In this document: positions 23,671 to 36,573 of the stretch, piece by piece
How the letters are laid out: the number at the start of each line of letters is the position of its first letter
Numbering within the stretch: the first letter of the stretch is position 1
NCBI GenBank assembly: GCA_963969595.1
Contig: OZ018408.1
Span: 50,407,022 to 50,471,021, forward strand
Direction: 5' to 3'
Length of the DNA stretch: 64,000 nt
DNA from: Neckera pumila
Lineage: Eukaryota; Streptophyta; Bryopsida; Hypnales; Neckeraceae
Position numbers and translations under genes: made by a program
The notes under the pieces: model-generated
The model's input: the letters and a program-made list of their open reading frames with translations, nothing else
The model's database searches: none
Told to the model about the DNA's origin: nothing

Positions 23671-23836
23671 GTCAGATCATCTCATATATGGGCTAATTGC
23701 AAGAAACTACCCCAATTGTATCAAATGTCAAATCAACACATATTTGGGCTAATTGCAAGAAACTACCCAAATTAATCAAATGTCAAATCATCACATATAT
23801 GGGCAAATTGCAAGAAATTGCCCAAATTTATCAAGA
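23671..23836 (+). repeat. 55-56-bp tandem repeat, three copies
   Basis: The unit beginning GTCARATCAWCYCATAT and containing GGGCTAATTGCAAGAAAC recurs from 23671, 23727 and 23782 with a few substitutions each. Confidence 0.95.
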
Positions 23837-24460
23837 GCTCTATGATTTTTACTTTGCATACTATAAAGTCATTGAAGCTCTTTTTAATATAACTCAAGAT
23901 TGGACATGTATAATTAATGACTCCTTTCTAAAAAGTCTAACCATCAAACTGATCAAAGTTCTAAAATAGTGTGTAACATAAGAAAGGAAAGTGTCACTAT
24001 ATTTAGTTCGTTCCTTGAGGTAGTAAACCTGCACCAATAACAACCAACGTGAAAATATGAGGTCAGAAATTGCATGCGAGGTGTCTTCAGCTTACTTCAA
24101 CGTGTTATAGTGTTTGCAAGGAAAAAAGGAATCAAAATACCACAAATCTCAAAACAGGCTCAATATTATTAGCAACAAGAGGTCTGAACCTGGCTGCTGT
24201 TCATTGACTGAGATGAAGCCATGTTTTCACTTGCGGTCCCACCGAAGCTGTAGGCTTAGACCATCATGATACCACCAATCCCCACTTCGTTTGGCCAATC
24301 GCTCTCTGTTTGAATCAGATCATGCAAAGCTAAAGGAAACGACAGGAGCAAAAAGACGACACACGCCTAATTGTGCAACTCTCTATGTATAATCGGCACT
24401 GTGGTCATGGGTATTGTTACCGTCAGGCTGCCATTTGCCTTGCAAATGGAGGCCTATTAA

Positions 24461-25063
24461 CCCCTAAAGGACCAAGGCCTTTTTTTTGGGGCCAAAAAAC
24501 ACTCAGAACTGCCATTCCTATAGGAAAGAGTAAAAAAATTTGAAAATTGTTTTTTTTTTCCACATCTAACTGTAGGATCTTATACCTAGCTAGTATGACA
24601 ATGTGTGGAAAAAAATTCAGAATTTTTGACCACACAAATTGCAAGATATCTGCATTTAAAGTGCAAAAAACAAGTTTTTCAGCACATTGTGGGACTAGAT
24701 TTTTTGACTTTGAACATTTTTAACTTTAAACTTTTGCACTACAGAGTTTTGAGCTTTAAATCTCTATAGTGGAGAATTGAGTTGAAAGTCTTGCAAAAAA
24801 AAATCAAATAAAGAAAACCTAATTTTCATTAGTAAAAAAATTGTTATGTAAAAGTATGTACGAGATAGAAGGAAAATCTAAAATATTAATATCTTTTGTA
24901 TGGAATTAAAATGCACTAATTCCAATGGTCAGATATTCCCACGAAGCTTATCAATTTTTCTATCTTCAAAAAAAGTTTCAGAAAATCAAGACAAAAATTC
25001 AGCCAGTAGGTACTTGCCTAAAATCCCACTTGTTCGTTGAACAGACACTTGGTCCTTTAGGGG
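24461..25063 (+). mobile_element. TTAA-family element, copy 2 (complete ends)
   Basis: Ends are CCCCTAAAGGACCAAGG and CTTGGTCCTTTAGGGG, an inverted repeat of about 17 bases, each directly flanked by TTAA (24457-24460 and 25064-25067). The length is 603 bp, with no coding capacity. TTAA targets and C-rich tips are the hallmark of piggyBac-type elements. The element is also homologous to copy 1 about 1.1 kb away, inverted. Confidence 0.85.
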
Positions 25064-25180
25064 TTAAAACAGCCTTCTTTAATGGTCACATCGGTTACTT
25101 GTGCCAAAGTTAATCTTTTAATAAAGTTCAGCAGTTGAACCTTCTTTGTACACAGCTGAACTGTCAAATTGTATAAAGTA

Positions 25181-26189
25181 AAAGATCCCATTGTGGTCAA
25201 ATGGCCCATGATGGACACCTAATGACCCCATTGTGGTTTTTTAGACCACAATCAATGCCTTACATGGTAGCTCGGGGAGGGCACTTGGTTCTACTACTAC
25301 AAACCACATGCAAATAAGTAGTTTCTAATAAACTATAATTTCAACCTAAAATTTTGCGCGTTGTTTGGTAATGACTATAGGTTTCTATTGCCAAAATTTC
25401 CAACTCAAATGAAATATGGAATGATTTCTAGAAGAGGTTGAAAATGAACCTAAAATGGCATATTTTTCAACTCAAATATTTATAGAGAACACATTTAGAT
25501 GATTGTTGCATCAGTATTCAAATCAAAATGAACTTTCAATATAGAGTTATTTTTAGGAATTTTTTGTTCATTTTTTAGATAATTTTTTAGGATATAATAT
25601 AGGGATGTGAAAGTTATTTTTCAGTTCTGCAGTGTATCTACTTACTTCAAAAATTTGTAACTAATTATCATTAGCAAATAAAAATATCAATAATTCAAAA
25701 CATAAACTTTCAAATTAGGAAAATATATTCATATTTTTTTTGTTTTCATTTATTTAAATTTTAGGGTATAATATAGGGGGTCCAAAGTTTTGGTCGCACG
25801 TAGTTTGGATTAGATACACTATGCACCCCCCATGCATAGGTAGTTATGGAGTAATTAGTGACCTCAATAGGTACTTTTAATTTTTCAGTGTAAAATTCCT
25901 TGTAAAAACTAATATTTTAGGTCTTCCATGTTTAAAAATGTTGTGACTGCACTGGATAGAAAGATGACCATATTGGATTCAGATTTTGTAGATCATGAGG
26001 TATCCTGCAGACCCTTATGGATTGATCACTTCAAAAATTCAGAACTAATCCATACTTGGTCCAAAAAATATAATTTCAAATGTCTACACTGTATCTCACA
26101 ATTATCTTTGTGTGGAAAAAAATTTGAAAAATTTCAGCAATGGCATGAGGGCACACTCCTAATTCTGACCGCAATAGGGTCTTTTACCT
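25181..26189. mobile_element. TIR element of about 1 kb, possible TA target
   Basis: The left end TAAAAGATCCCATTGTGGTCA mirrors the right end TGACCGCAATAGGGTCTTTTA with a few mismatches. The interior is AT-rich with a repeated phrase (GGATATAATATAGGG at about 25589 and GGGTATAATATAGGG at about 25763). No transposase. A TA target would fit Tc1/mariner-type derivatives, but that is a guess. Confidence 0.5.
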
Positions 26190-26583
26190 TAATTTGAGTT
26201 TGTTAAAATCCCGTCATTTTTGACAACTAGATTTTAGTCTTAACTTAGTTAGTTAAGTCAAGTACATGCAAATTTTTGCTTATATCTTTAGTGGATCACC
26301 CATCAACCTCAGATTTTGCCATTTGTTAACTAATTAACATGGCAATAAGGTACAATAAGCCATGTCATCAAAGATGTGATAGTAATCATCTATGGATTGG
26401 CTTTATATCTCCTATGGTGGATTGTTCCTATATTTTTGAAATAAAAAATAAAATGAGAAATATATATAGTGAAAAAAATCATTAGCTTTATGTGCTCATC
26501 AAGTCAATATATTCCTAGAATTAGGAACATTTCTTAAAACATCATAACTAGTAGCCATCCCAAAACTTCTATTTAAGTATGAA

Positions 26584-26705
26584 GGCTAGAAAATTTAAAA
26601 TTTAAAATTTAAAAATTAAAATTTGCGAAGTCTGACTGCTTCAGCAAGCAGTCATACACTCTAACTGCTCACCAAGGGTACTATTCCAGGTTGACAAGCC
26701 AAGCT
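26584..26705 (+). repeat. Left member of a long inverted repeat pair (partner at 37.9-38.05 kb)
   Basis: The sequence with TCTGACTGCTTCAGCAAGC, CTCTAACTGCTCACCAAG and GTTGACAAGCC is matched in reverse complement at about 37925-38045. The A/T-rich outer part also matches roughly. The pair may be TIRs of an 11.4-kb element or two inverted copies of a smaller repeat. Confidence 0.6.
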
Positions 26706-27548
26706 TAAAATAGAGCTTTAACTTCGAGCGGCCCTCCAGAGGGCTGATTTTTTCTCTAATGCCTTTAGGAGTTAATTGTACAAAAGTAAAGACTACCTTA
26801 TCTCGTATGCATGGAATTAACTGTGAAAAAGATTGACTATTGGCTTTTTAGATTAAAACAATTTTGGATGATCAACTTTATAGAAAACAATGCAATTTTG
26901 GAGGAAGAAAAACCATAAGAACGTGAATAATGCTATTTTATCCCACCCAACCTTGTCCAAAAAAAATGGTATTGGAATCTAAGGCAAATTCAACATTTTT
27001 TATATTTAAAAAAATGAAAAATAAAAAACTCTATAAAATTTACACCTTTCAAATAGAAAGAGTATAAAGCCAAAATTGACAAAACTGGATTCTACAAAAA
27101 TTTAAAAAATTTATATATTTGTCAATTTTTGAAATTTAACAATCGATATTATTAGCATATTTTTGGGAGCATCTTCAAAAAAATTGGAATCATTCTAATT
27201 AATTTTTGTCCTTAATCACACCAGATTGAATCTCGTCTTTTTGAAATTGCTAAAAATACAAATTTGAAAAATTACTCTAGTCCTAGTTTGTTTGTGCAGA
27301 GTAAAGTCTAGAAATGTCCAAGTAAATGTTTTCTTCTATCCCGAATATTCCTTTCATTGAAAAAAAATTATCCTTGCTCCCTTTTTCTATTAGACTATAT
27401 TTCCTAAATAAATCTTTCAATACTTTCTACATTTAAATTTCGAAAATCAAAAATGCAACAAGTATGTCAACTTGTTACTCTACAAGATCCTACTTTACAA
27501 AAGATTGAGATTTGTTTCACCCTACTAAGAATTTGCCATTGAAAATTT

Positions 27549-28950
27549 GAAGAGGATACAATGACTGACGAAACCGAGTACTTTTGTGAAACATTTTCAT
27601 TCAAACAAGCATACCATAAGCATCAATGGATAAAACCCAAAAGTGTACACATGAAAGTTGTAGAGCACAACATACAACACGTTACCATAGAAGTTGGAAG
27701 AAAAAATTAGTTGTGGTTTGAAAGAAAATTAATTCCAAAGTTTGCTATGTCAAAAACTCGTTTTTATTCAACATAGTTTGGCTTTACTTTATCTTTTGTC
27801 AATTTTTTCTTAAAACTCCTAAAAAACTTTTTATACCTTAGTATGTTGGTATACATCAATTTTGATTGTTTCATACAAAAATTGAAGGAAATTCACATTT
27901 ATAGAATTAAAAATATTAACAATTTAACAAACATGCAAATGATGTTGGTTCTCACAAAATTTGAGTTTTTTTGTAGAATTGAGAGCATGGGGTTTCATTA
28001 GCCATGGTAAAGAAATTATAGGTTGAAAAAAGACCACTTTTATATCTAAATGCCCTTGTATATGAAATATTTGTTGAATTGGGCAATGTGTACAATTTAT
28101 ATTTTGCAATTGTATAATGCATTTTTAAATTCAACTTTTGTTTTCAAAGAATAGACTTCATGATGCATATAATTCATCCAAAGAATTCCAAAAAAATCCA
28201 TCATCATTGTTTGTATCATCCAAAAACTAATAATTTTCTGAATAACAATGTAAATTTTGAAAATTATTAGTTTTTGGATGATACAGACAATGATGATGGA
28301 TTTTTTTGGAATTCTTTGGATGAATTATATGCATCATGAAGTCTATTCTTTGAAAACAAAAGTTGAATTTAAAAATGCATTATACAATTGCAAAATATAA
28401 ATTGTACACATTGCCCAATTCAACAAATATTTCATATACAAGGGCATTTAGATATAAAAGTGGTCTTTTTTTCAACCTATAATTTCTTTACCATGGCTAA
28501 TGAAACCCCATGCTCTCGATTCTACAAAAAAACTCAAATTTTGTGAGAACCAACATCATTTGCATGTTTGTTAAATTGTTAATATTTTTAATTCTATAAA
28601 TGTGAATTTCCTTCAATTTTTGTATGAAACAATCAAAATTGATGTATACCAACATACTAAGGTATAAAAAGTTTTTTAGGAGTTTTAAGAAAAAATTGAC
28701 AAAAGATAAAGTAAAGCCAAACTATGTTGAATAAAAACAAGTTTTTGACATAGCAAACTTTGGAATTAATTTTCTTTCAAACCACAACTAATTTTTTCTT
28801 CCAACTTCTATGGTAACGTGTTGTATGTTGTGCTCTACAACTTTCATGTGTACACTTTTGGGTTTTATCCATTGATGCTTATGGTATGCTTGTTTGAATG
28901 AAAACGTTTCACAAAAGTTTTTGGTTAGTCACTGTACATTGTGTCCTCTT
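27549..28950. mobile_element. Giant near-perfect palindrome (foldback), 1.4 kb
   Basis: Arm 27549-28237 is the reverse complement of arm 28260-28950, with few differences visible over about 690 bases. The spacer is about 22 bases (28238-28259). The arms begin AAGAGGATACAATG and end AAACTAATAATTTT. They carry no protein motif. A transcript across it would fold into a long double-stranded hairpin. No target duplication is obvious, so it may be a foldback transposon or an inverted duplication. Confidence 0.95.
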
Positions 28951-30896
28951 AGTCCTTGAGGAAATAATTGCTAATTACTGAAAAAAAATAAAAATTATTG
29001 AAAATTAATTTTTAACTTTTGAAGAAAAATTTCAAATTCCAAATGGATTGAGCCATTAGCTTGAGAAGTTCCAAATTAGCTTGAAGGACTTCTTTCCTTT
29101 TTTTTCCAAATCATTTGCACTTATAAAAGTCAACAAATTATCAAAAGAAAGAACTATAAAATCCTAGAGGAAAAAATTTACGTTTTCTAATTTTTTGACT
29201 TTCTTGGAGTATTCAAAAGGGTTGTTGGAGTAAAAAAAAGACTCCACTTGGCTTGTTTAGATGTCTTATGCCCTGATGGCTTCAGTCAATTCCTTGAACT
29301 TATTTAAACTTTGTCAAGAATTGTTGAGATTGTCCATTTGGGTACTTGTCAATGTTAAAATGCCTTCAACATTAGAGGGGATTTGGAGGCCTTGGAGGGC
29401 CGTTTTAGGCCACTCAAACTAGCACAACCTTTGATTGCTAACTCCAATTCAAAAAAGAAAGATTGATTTGGAAATACAACATCATGATACACAACTCTAA
29501 TTGTCATTTCAAAAATCTTCAAACACTCCACACCATGGTTCTTCAAAACTCCCCTCACCAAACTAACTAACAAAGAAGAAGAAGATGAAAGTGTTCACCA
29601 CCTTATCTCCCACCTCATACACTCAAGTTAAGTGAACTACCACCCATTCTTTCATCACATGGCTATTTTAACACCCACTGGCCATCAGAATTGACCACAC
29701 AACTAATTCCTAGGTATCTTTTTCTTAAAGATAAATCACCTCAAAGTTAAATTAGAAGGTAAACTATAAAACTATCTCTATCTTTTTCTTCTATAACTTC
29801 ACATATACAAAATAAAATTAAAAAGTAACTCCAAGTATGAAAAGTAGGATCTAATAGATGTCTAATAGAGGTAAAACATAGAGTTTCAAGAAAAATATCA
29901 CTCCATCTTCCAGTTGCAATTCTTCATCTAGAGACTCAGAAAAAAACCTCCAATTTGGTATACTAAAATCCAAAGCAAAAAACAAAAACTAAATTCTACA
30001 ATCATATAATTATATAAATCAACTCCTATCAAAATAGCATAAAAATAAATATTTTTACATAATGTACGCATTTGCAATGCAACACCATTGAGCTCCTATC
30101 ATGTTTTTATGATATAAATACTTCTCTACAATCTTTAATTGCATTGTCCTTCGTACCACCTGAATTACTACAACGTACTATCTGATTTTTACTTGCAAAG
30201 CACAAAGCTAGATTTCTATAATTCTCTTGGCATAGACGGTGACCTCTAATCTAATGGACTAAAAATATATCTAAGAATAAAGGAATTTGTTACTGCAGAC
30301 TAATAACTCTATATGGCTTGAACATGTGACATGCGCTTGCAGATTTGATTGAGTCTCTAATGAAAATCTCACAATTATTAAGCCTAGCCATCTCTCTCTT
30401 GCGGACTCCCTAAACATCTCTTAGACATCTAATTGACCTCTCAAATATTAAATCAGATTCTAGAAGCAAAGAATTGGAGTGGTTTAGGCTCTCCAAACTT
30501 CTAGGGGACAAATCATCATATTAGTAGGGACTTCTACTAATTACAGTCTACACACTCTTTTTATGACTTTTTGACTAGAAATTCTACGAACTACAAGCAA
30601 AAGCAAAAAAAAAATCCTAAGACAAGAGTGACTCAGGAGTTCACAATTTTGTGCATAGATTGTGATTCTAGTTAGTTCATGGTCTTGTTTGCTTATTATA
30701 AGGAAGCAATATCTAAATATAATAATCCATGGTACTTAGCTTAGGGAGTCGATTGCTTGAAGGGCTTAGTAGGGTCACACTCTCTATCGGCCCCTTTGTA
30801 TCCATCATAGGTAAAAATCCTCATAAGTCAATATACCTTTTTATATGATAGATACCTTATTTTTATGAACATAGTGAAATCTACATTTGTGTAAAG
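28951..30896. other. Non-coding, no recognised feature
   Basis: AT-rich. A 72-codon minus-strand reading at 29573-29355 (with LVRGVLKNHGVECLKIFEM) looks faintly protein-like but I recognise no family. No repeats with clear ends were seen. Confidence 0.3.
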
Positions 30897-32455
30897 GTGT
30901 TTATAAACCTCCACCATATTATATATGCAATTCATACAAAGCTTATTAGATCCGTAAGGGACAAAGTGGTTGCAATGGTAGCTGAGAAGACAAAGAGACC
31001 AATCCATAAGGATGGTGTGACAATATCTTCAAATGGATGGAACAATGTGATATATCAGCCATTGATCAATGCCATCTTGACCTATATAAGTGTCCAGAGA
31101 GGTATTTTTTGGTTTAGGGGACACTATGAAGGAACACAAAAATGCCACTCACATGGCGAACTATATAATTGATTACATTGATGCGGTGGAGGGATAGAAT
31201 GTGCTACAAATTTGCATTGATGCTATGAACATGGTTGCAACAAATGATTTGCTAATTTGTTGTTTTCCACATATATTTCTAGAGTTTTGCCATGCATGCA
31301 CTTGATTTTTTATTAAAGGACTGGGAGAAACAAGATTAGGTAAAATGCATAGTATCAAAAACTCAGGCAATAGATTAATTCATTCACACGCATCACATAT
31401 TGCTTGCAAATTTATGCCGACATTCACTAAGTGATTTTTGAAGAATCTAGCTGAGATACACTTTGCAACCACATTTCTCATGATTGAACGGTTGGTGGAA
31501 GTAACGCGAGCAATGGAGTTGACAATCATGGATCCTGATTAAAAGGATTGTTTGGAAATTGACATCAATACGAAGGCAAAACCAAGCTTAACGGTTTGTG
31601 TAATGGAATGCAATTTGGATGATATGTATAAATTTTGTGCACATATTAGAGGCTTGGAACTTGTATTGTTTTTTCTTTGTGAGTTTGATGGAAAGCACCC
31701 ATGTATGAGCAAGACATAGTTAGTGATAAAAAAATATGGAAAAGTACGTTTTTCTTTTGAGAATCTATTATTTTCATTGAACTTATACCTTGTAGAGCCC
31801 GTAGAAGACCAATTTTACTCTTGATGAGACATATTAAGGACAAATTTGCACTATATAGATGCTCTTTTGAATCCTTTTTTACTTGACAAAGTCACACTAG
31901 TGAATAATCTTGAGGCAAAAAAGGCCATACAAAGAGTGTTGCATGAATTAATGGTTGGAGATCAAGCATTTGCATTTACATTGTTTAAATACTAGTCATT
32001 CCAAGGTTGTTGAAGAATATTTAGTGGACTCCTCAATGAAGATGCGTTAAATTTGAAGCCCCCATGTATATTAGGATCTTCTAGGGGATGACGCTCATAT
32101 ACTTGTATTGATTGCACAAGTTTGTGCAACATTCTTATGTGAATGCAACTAGAGTATGTGTTCATTTATTCACAACAAGGTCCGCAACAAATTGATATCA
32201 AAGTATGTAGAGGAGTTGGTTTACATTTACACCAATACACAAGCTCTTAGAAATACGAGCGATGTAAATTCAATAAAATAATATGCAAAGAATATGTTGT
32301 CAGAAGATTCTATGATAGAGAATTTGATGATTTGGATTGTGAGTCTATATTCCTTGCCCCCAACGATGACAATTCAAATGACAAAGATGATCCACTATTT
32401 GGGGGTCAAAGAAAAAAATATAACATCACGAAATTGATGAGAATGTATGTGTGAC
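30897..32455 (+). pseudogene. Decayed hAT transposase, DUF659 type
   Basis: The plus strand reads KDGVTISSNGWNN then PLINAILTY, matching the DUF659 pattern (DGW and PLIN block). Further on, across stops and frame changes, come FLEFCHACT, LEIDINTKAKPS, LVEPVEDQFYS and KAIQRVLHELMVGDQAF. A run near 32090-32190 resembles the C-terminal hAT dimerisation region, and an acidic tail FDDLDCESIFLAPNDD follows. Many in-frame stops show it is dead. In the family these proteins are RNase H-fold transposases. No BED finger or terminal repeats could be placed. Confidence 0.65.
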
Positions 32456-32467
32456 CTCGATGACATG

Positions 32468-33607
32468 CATCACAAAGTTTACATCCTAAGGTTTGTCAAC
32501 ATTTATCATGTGGTTATCGTTGTTTCATGTGTTTACATGTTAAGTACAATTTATCGCATCATTACAATGCATTACTTTGCATTGTTATTGCATTGTTACA
32601 ATGCATTATATGCAATTGCATTGTAACAATGCAAAGTAATGCATCGCAATGATGTGTTAACCCCTAAAAGCCCAAGTGTCCCTGGGGGGGTTTTGGTACT
32701 TCGGGCAAGCTCATGTGACCTCAATTTTTCACATGATTTTCTAAAACTTTTTTGGGAGATAGTAAATCATATTAGCTTCGCGGGAAGATAAATTTCATCA
32801 AATTCCGACTTATCCTCCAAAAGTTATGAGCATTTGAAAATTAATTTCAGTTCGGGAATCTGCTGCCCCTCAGGAATCTGACTTTGACTCCCAAGGGGGC
32901 AGCAGAGGTGGCAAGAGGTGGCAAGAGAGGCTATTGTTGTGCTTATTGGGAGGTCACATAAGGCTTTAGGAGCTTGTAGATGTTAGAGATTTTGACATTT
33001 TTCAAATTTTTTTTCCTACTTCTAAAATACAAGTGCATCTTTCAATACACCGTTCAGATTTCCTAGATCAAAAAATGTGTGATGGGATTTTGTTTTTTGA
33101 AAATGGCCTATTGTATTGTCATTTCTTGGGACATAGTGGCAAATTTTAATTTTTTTGAATATTGGGATTGTCTTGGATTGCCTTGAAAATTTGTATGCAC
33201 ATGCCTAACATGTTTCCCCATAAGAAAAATTATAAATTGGAGGTCTATAGTGGGAAAAAATTCAACAAATGGCGGTCAAAGGTATCTGAAATTTTTGGGC
33301 ACAGTGGAAAGAAAAAAAAAAAAGACTTTGAATGCAAATATGTCCCAATCTATACGGTCAACCTCACGAAATTTTTACCACATATTTTCACACAAGTTAA
33401 ATACAAGATCCAACGGTTACATTCCCAAAAAATCAATTTTTCAAACTTTTTTGATGAATGCTCTAGGAATGACAGTTTTGGGTGTTTTTTGAGGTAGAAA
33501 AGGCCTTGGGCTCTTAGGGGTTAAATTGTAATTAGCGTGCAAATCCATGAAACAATGATAACCACATGATAACTATTGACAAATTGTAGGGTCTAAACTT
33601 TGTGATG
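32468..33607. mobile_element. Hairpin miniature element split by TTAA copy 3
   Basis: Left arm CATCACAAAGTTTACA...TTTGTCAAC...ATCATGTGGTTATCGTTG...TGCATTACTTTGCATTG (32468-about 32600) is mirrored by the right arm, read backwards from 33607 to 33525 and then 32655 to about 32610. Without the 32661-33524 insertion the hairpin is about 280 bases with arms of more than 120. No coding. Confidence 0.75.
32661..33520 (+). mobile_element. TTAA-family element, copy 3
   Basis: Flanked by TTAA (32657-32660 and 33521-33524). Ends are CCCCTAAAAGCCCAAG and CTTGGGCTCTTAGGGG. The interior shares with copies 2 and 4 the block around ATTTTTACCACATATTTTC and AAGATCCAACGGTTACAT. Length 860 bp, non-coding. It is inserted in one arm of a hairpin element. 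Confidence 0.87.
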
Positions 33608-34012
33608 TGGATAATAACTACAATAGACACAATGGAGACAAAGGAGGTGCTTCGGAGATCACAAATGTAGTGGATAGTGGACTAGTTGCGTTTTTGCTCA
33701 AAATGACTCAAGATTTATAGGTAAGGTACTTATGACTATTGTACATCGTGGCTAATTTTTGAATCTTTTAATAATGCTTTATTATCCAAAAATAGCCTCA
33801 AATTTTGTCACACTTGCTATTTGAGTGTTTTTAATACTACTTAATATCCACAAACACAATTTGGAGCTAAAATTTGTATGGAAGTCCACAAAGTGAGCTT
33901 CTTTCTACTTGCATTCAATTCTCCTATTTTTCTATGTTTTATCTTCCTAAGATATAATCTTCTTAAAAGTGTATACATTGGCCATATTTTTATAAACATT
34001 TTAAATTATTTT

Positions 34013-34576
34013 TTAAATTAAAAGTATTCTAGAAATCCAAATATTGAAAATACAACAAATCAACAAGTATTTCTTGCAATCAATCTGCAACACAAAAATC
34101 ATCTCCGAGGTATATTTACAGTAGAAGCCCCTGCAAAGGAATGGCATCAAACCTTTGCATCCCGTCTTGATTGGACTTTGTCGGCAAATATTAGTTGTGA
34201 GTACTTTGCCTACCTGAGATGTCGCCTGAGATTCACCAATGTTGTCTTCTTTAGAAGTGCACTTTTGTGAAGCAGATTTGTCAAAACATACACAATTAGA
34301 AGAAATCACAAGATTAATCTCAACTTTGAATTTATCACTGCATAAGAGGAAAAAACATTCTCTTGGAAAGAAAGGTCCACATCCCACAAATATGTCATGT
34401 AAATAAGCTAGAAAAATACGTAGAAGGCAAAAGAGGCAAGAGGCGACAACCGGGCTCCATTCCGCAAAGAAGTAATGTAGGAGGGCTGAACATGGATGGT
34501 ATAATGGGTGTAATAAACTAGTGCCTTCTAAAAACACTCTCTTCTTTTGGACCTCGATCATTGTCAAAACTACCAA
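34013..34576 (-). CDS. Unrecognised 187-codon reading frame
   Basis: Among the longest continuous readings right of 21 kb, beginning MVVLTMIEVQKKRVF. It has a hydrophobic Cys/Leu/Phe-rich first half (about residues 25-85) and a Cys-containing second half (CKGLMPFLCRGFYCKY). I recognise no domain, and no neighbouring exon or promoter supports it. It may be a chance reading or a transposon fragment, so treat it as hypothetical. Confidence 0.2.
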   Translation of the reverse strand: MVVLTMIEVQKKRVFLEGTSLLHPLYHPCSALLHYFFAEWSPVVASCLFCLLRIFLAYLHDIFVGCGPFFPRECFFLLCSDKFKVEINLVISSNCVCFDKSASQKCTSKEDNIGESQATSQVGKVLTTNICRQSPIKTGCKGLMPFLCRGFYCKYTSEMIFVLQIDCKKYLLICCIFNIWISRILLI

Positions 34577-34654
34577 AACAATGAATTGAAGGAAAATACT
34601 AAATAATGCTACATTTCACAATGATTAAACCACTAATGACACTATAGGTGAGAA

Positions 34655-34785
34655 GATTTTTAAAGATTTTCAAAAGATTCAAATAGGTTTTATTAGATTT
34701 CCAATACATTCCAATATATTTCCAAAAGATTCTAATAGATTCTAATAGATTCCAAAAGATTCCAAAGATTCCAAAATATTCTTGA
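34655..34785 (+). repeat. Degenerate AAGATTCCAA repeat patch
   Basis: Units such as AAAAGATTC, TAGATTC and AAAGATTCCAA recur at irregular spacing of about 10-12 bases. Confidence 0.8.
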
Positions 34786-35280
34786 ATTTACTATAAAAAA
34801 ATCTAAAAATGTTGTTATATTGGTTAAGTCGTGGATTGTTGAGTGTTCATAAAAATGTGTTTTACTATGATAACTTGATTTTATATTGGTTACAACAGAC
34901 TTGTGTTGGTTTTGTCTTTGATTTTCAATGGTTTTCTAGTAGTGTATCACTATTAAGCAAATAAATCATTTTTCTTATAACATTCATGGGCATTGATTCA
35001 TCTAATTTATCCTAAATTCTTATGCAAATTTTAATCAAATTAGTAGATAATGGACGGACAATCTAATGAATGACTTGACAAATTGGATGTCCATTGGACA
35101 ATGTATCCCTCCGTGGAATGGACTAGATGATGTCATACTCGATGTCATAAGATTTGTGAATAGGTCCAAAATAGCATAGGGTCTTCACCGTAGAAATGAT
35201 TTGTATATAATTTCTTAATATCCTAAATTTCCTAAATAGTCCAAAACCTTTTTCAAAACTTCCTTTCCAAAATCCATATC

Positions 35281-35645
35281 CCTAATTCTCATGATAAATT
35301 AGAAACTACCATAGCGAGCATTGGTCTAGCTTAAAAGATAGACTGTCACACTAAATGACTTGAAATTTGATCACAATGTAGATCAAATACTCAAATATGT
35401 ACGTGTCAATTTTCATCTTGATTTAAGATATTGCCAAATTTTGGTGGACATTTCCCTACTAGATTGACTTTCTAATTCTAGAAATTATCATACCTAGCTT
35501 TGATCTAGTATACAAGATAAACAATCACTTCAAATGAATTGAAACTTTACGGCATTGTAGATCAGTTTTTCAACTACTCAAATATAAACTTTCATCTTGA
35601 CATAAGATTATATCCAACTTTAATGGATATTTTTTTATTACTAAA
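35281..35645 (+). repeat. Diverged tandem duplication, about 180-bp unit
   Basis: Phrases recur in order: TTCTCATGATAAATTAG / TTCTAGAAATTATC, GGTCTAGCTTAAAAGATA / TGATCTAGTATACAAGATA, GAAATTTGATCACAATGTAG / GAAACTTTACGGCATTGTAG, and TTTCATCTTGA in both. An old duplication, non-coding. Confidence 0.65.
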
Positions 35646-36573
35646 TCATAAATTACTGCTCTTACTTCACAACTTCTCTACTGGTTGCTATTTTGCCTCT
35701 AATTAATTGAAATTAAGTCCAAATCTCACCAAATCTTTATATATGCTAATGAAGAGTTAATCCAAGTTTTTGTCAATTTTTGTAACCATATAATGAAAAA
35801 ACTCTAAAATATGCTCCTTCAAATGTTGTTGTCTAGATTCAATAGATACTAGACATCCTTAGCTACAACGCTTTATAACCACCAATTTATTAAAGACAAT
35901 GTTTAGAAATTTTTCATATTAGTAGTATATCTTGGTCAAAACAAACCAGGAAATGTCAACTCAAATAGAAACACCAATAGTACACAATAGCCAAAATATC
36001 TAATGTCGAAAACTACCTTCTTCATAAGGAACAGAAGTTATCAACAATAATTATTGTTTGCTCAAAATGCCATCTTCACCTTCATTACTCATCAAACTTT
36101 GTCCAAACCTCCTAAGGTCTAAGAGGATCAGTGAGCAACAAGTCCATCCTTAAATACTCTCAAGCAAATCCTAACCCTTAGTGGCTAGCCGCCACCTAAC
36201 CTTAATTTCTTATTAACCTCACCTACCAACTCATCCAACTAACCACCGGTTGACATGCAAGTAACCAATTAGAATATGGATAATACTAACATCATTTCTT
36301 GCATCATCTAAACAATATCTATTGCTACCTTTGAACTCAAACAAAGATAAATCTCTATTTTAGTAAATGGTCTAAATCACTACAAAAGACAAATTGTTAA
36401 CTAGATGAACGGATTGTCTAGTTGACGAGCAATCCATCCAATCCACGGACACAAAGAACAATACAATGAACTTCATCCATGATTTTTATCCCAACCTAAA
36501 TCAAGGATTAAAAAAATTTATAAACTTTCAAATTATTATTGTTGTTTGGATTCAGTCGCCATCTTGATGCGTC

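Larger units (their letters stand above)
33525..36573. other. Mostly non-coding AT-rich stretch
   Basis: It contains one 187-codon minus-strand reading (34576-34013), a 12-bp-like repeat patch (34655-34785) and a diverged duplication (35281-35645), listed separately. No other structure was recognised. Confidence 0.3.

Noticed and set aside
23671..23836. Three regularly spaced repeats as a CRISPR-like array
   Set aside because: The units are contiguous tandem copies with no unique spacers, and the DNA is eukaryotic.
27924..28134. Minus-strand short readings in the palindrome
   Set aside because: They lie in the arm of a non-coding palindrome and overlap each other in different frames.
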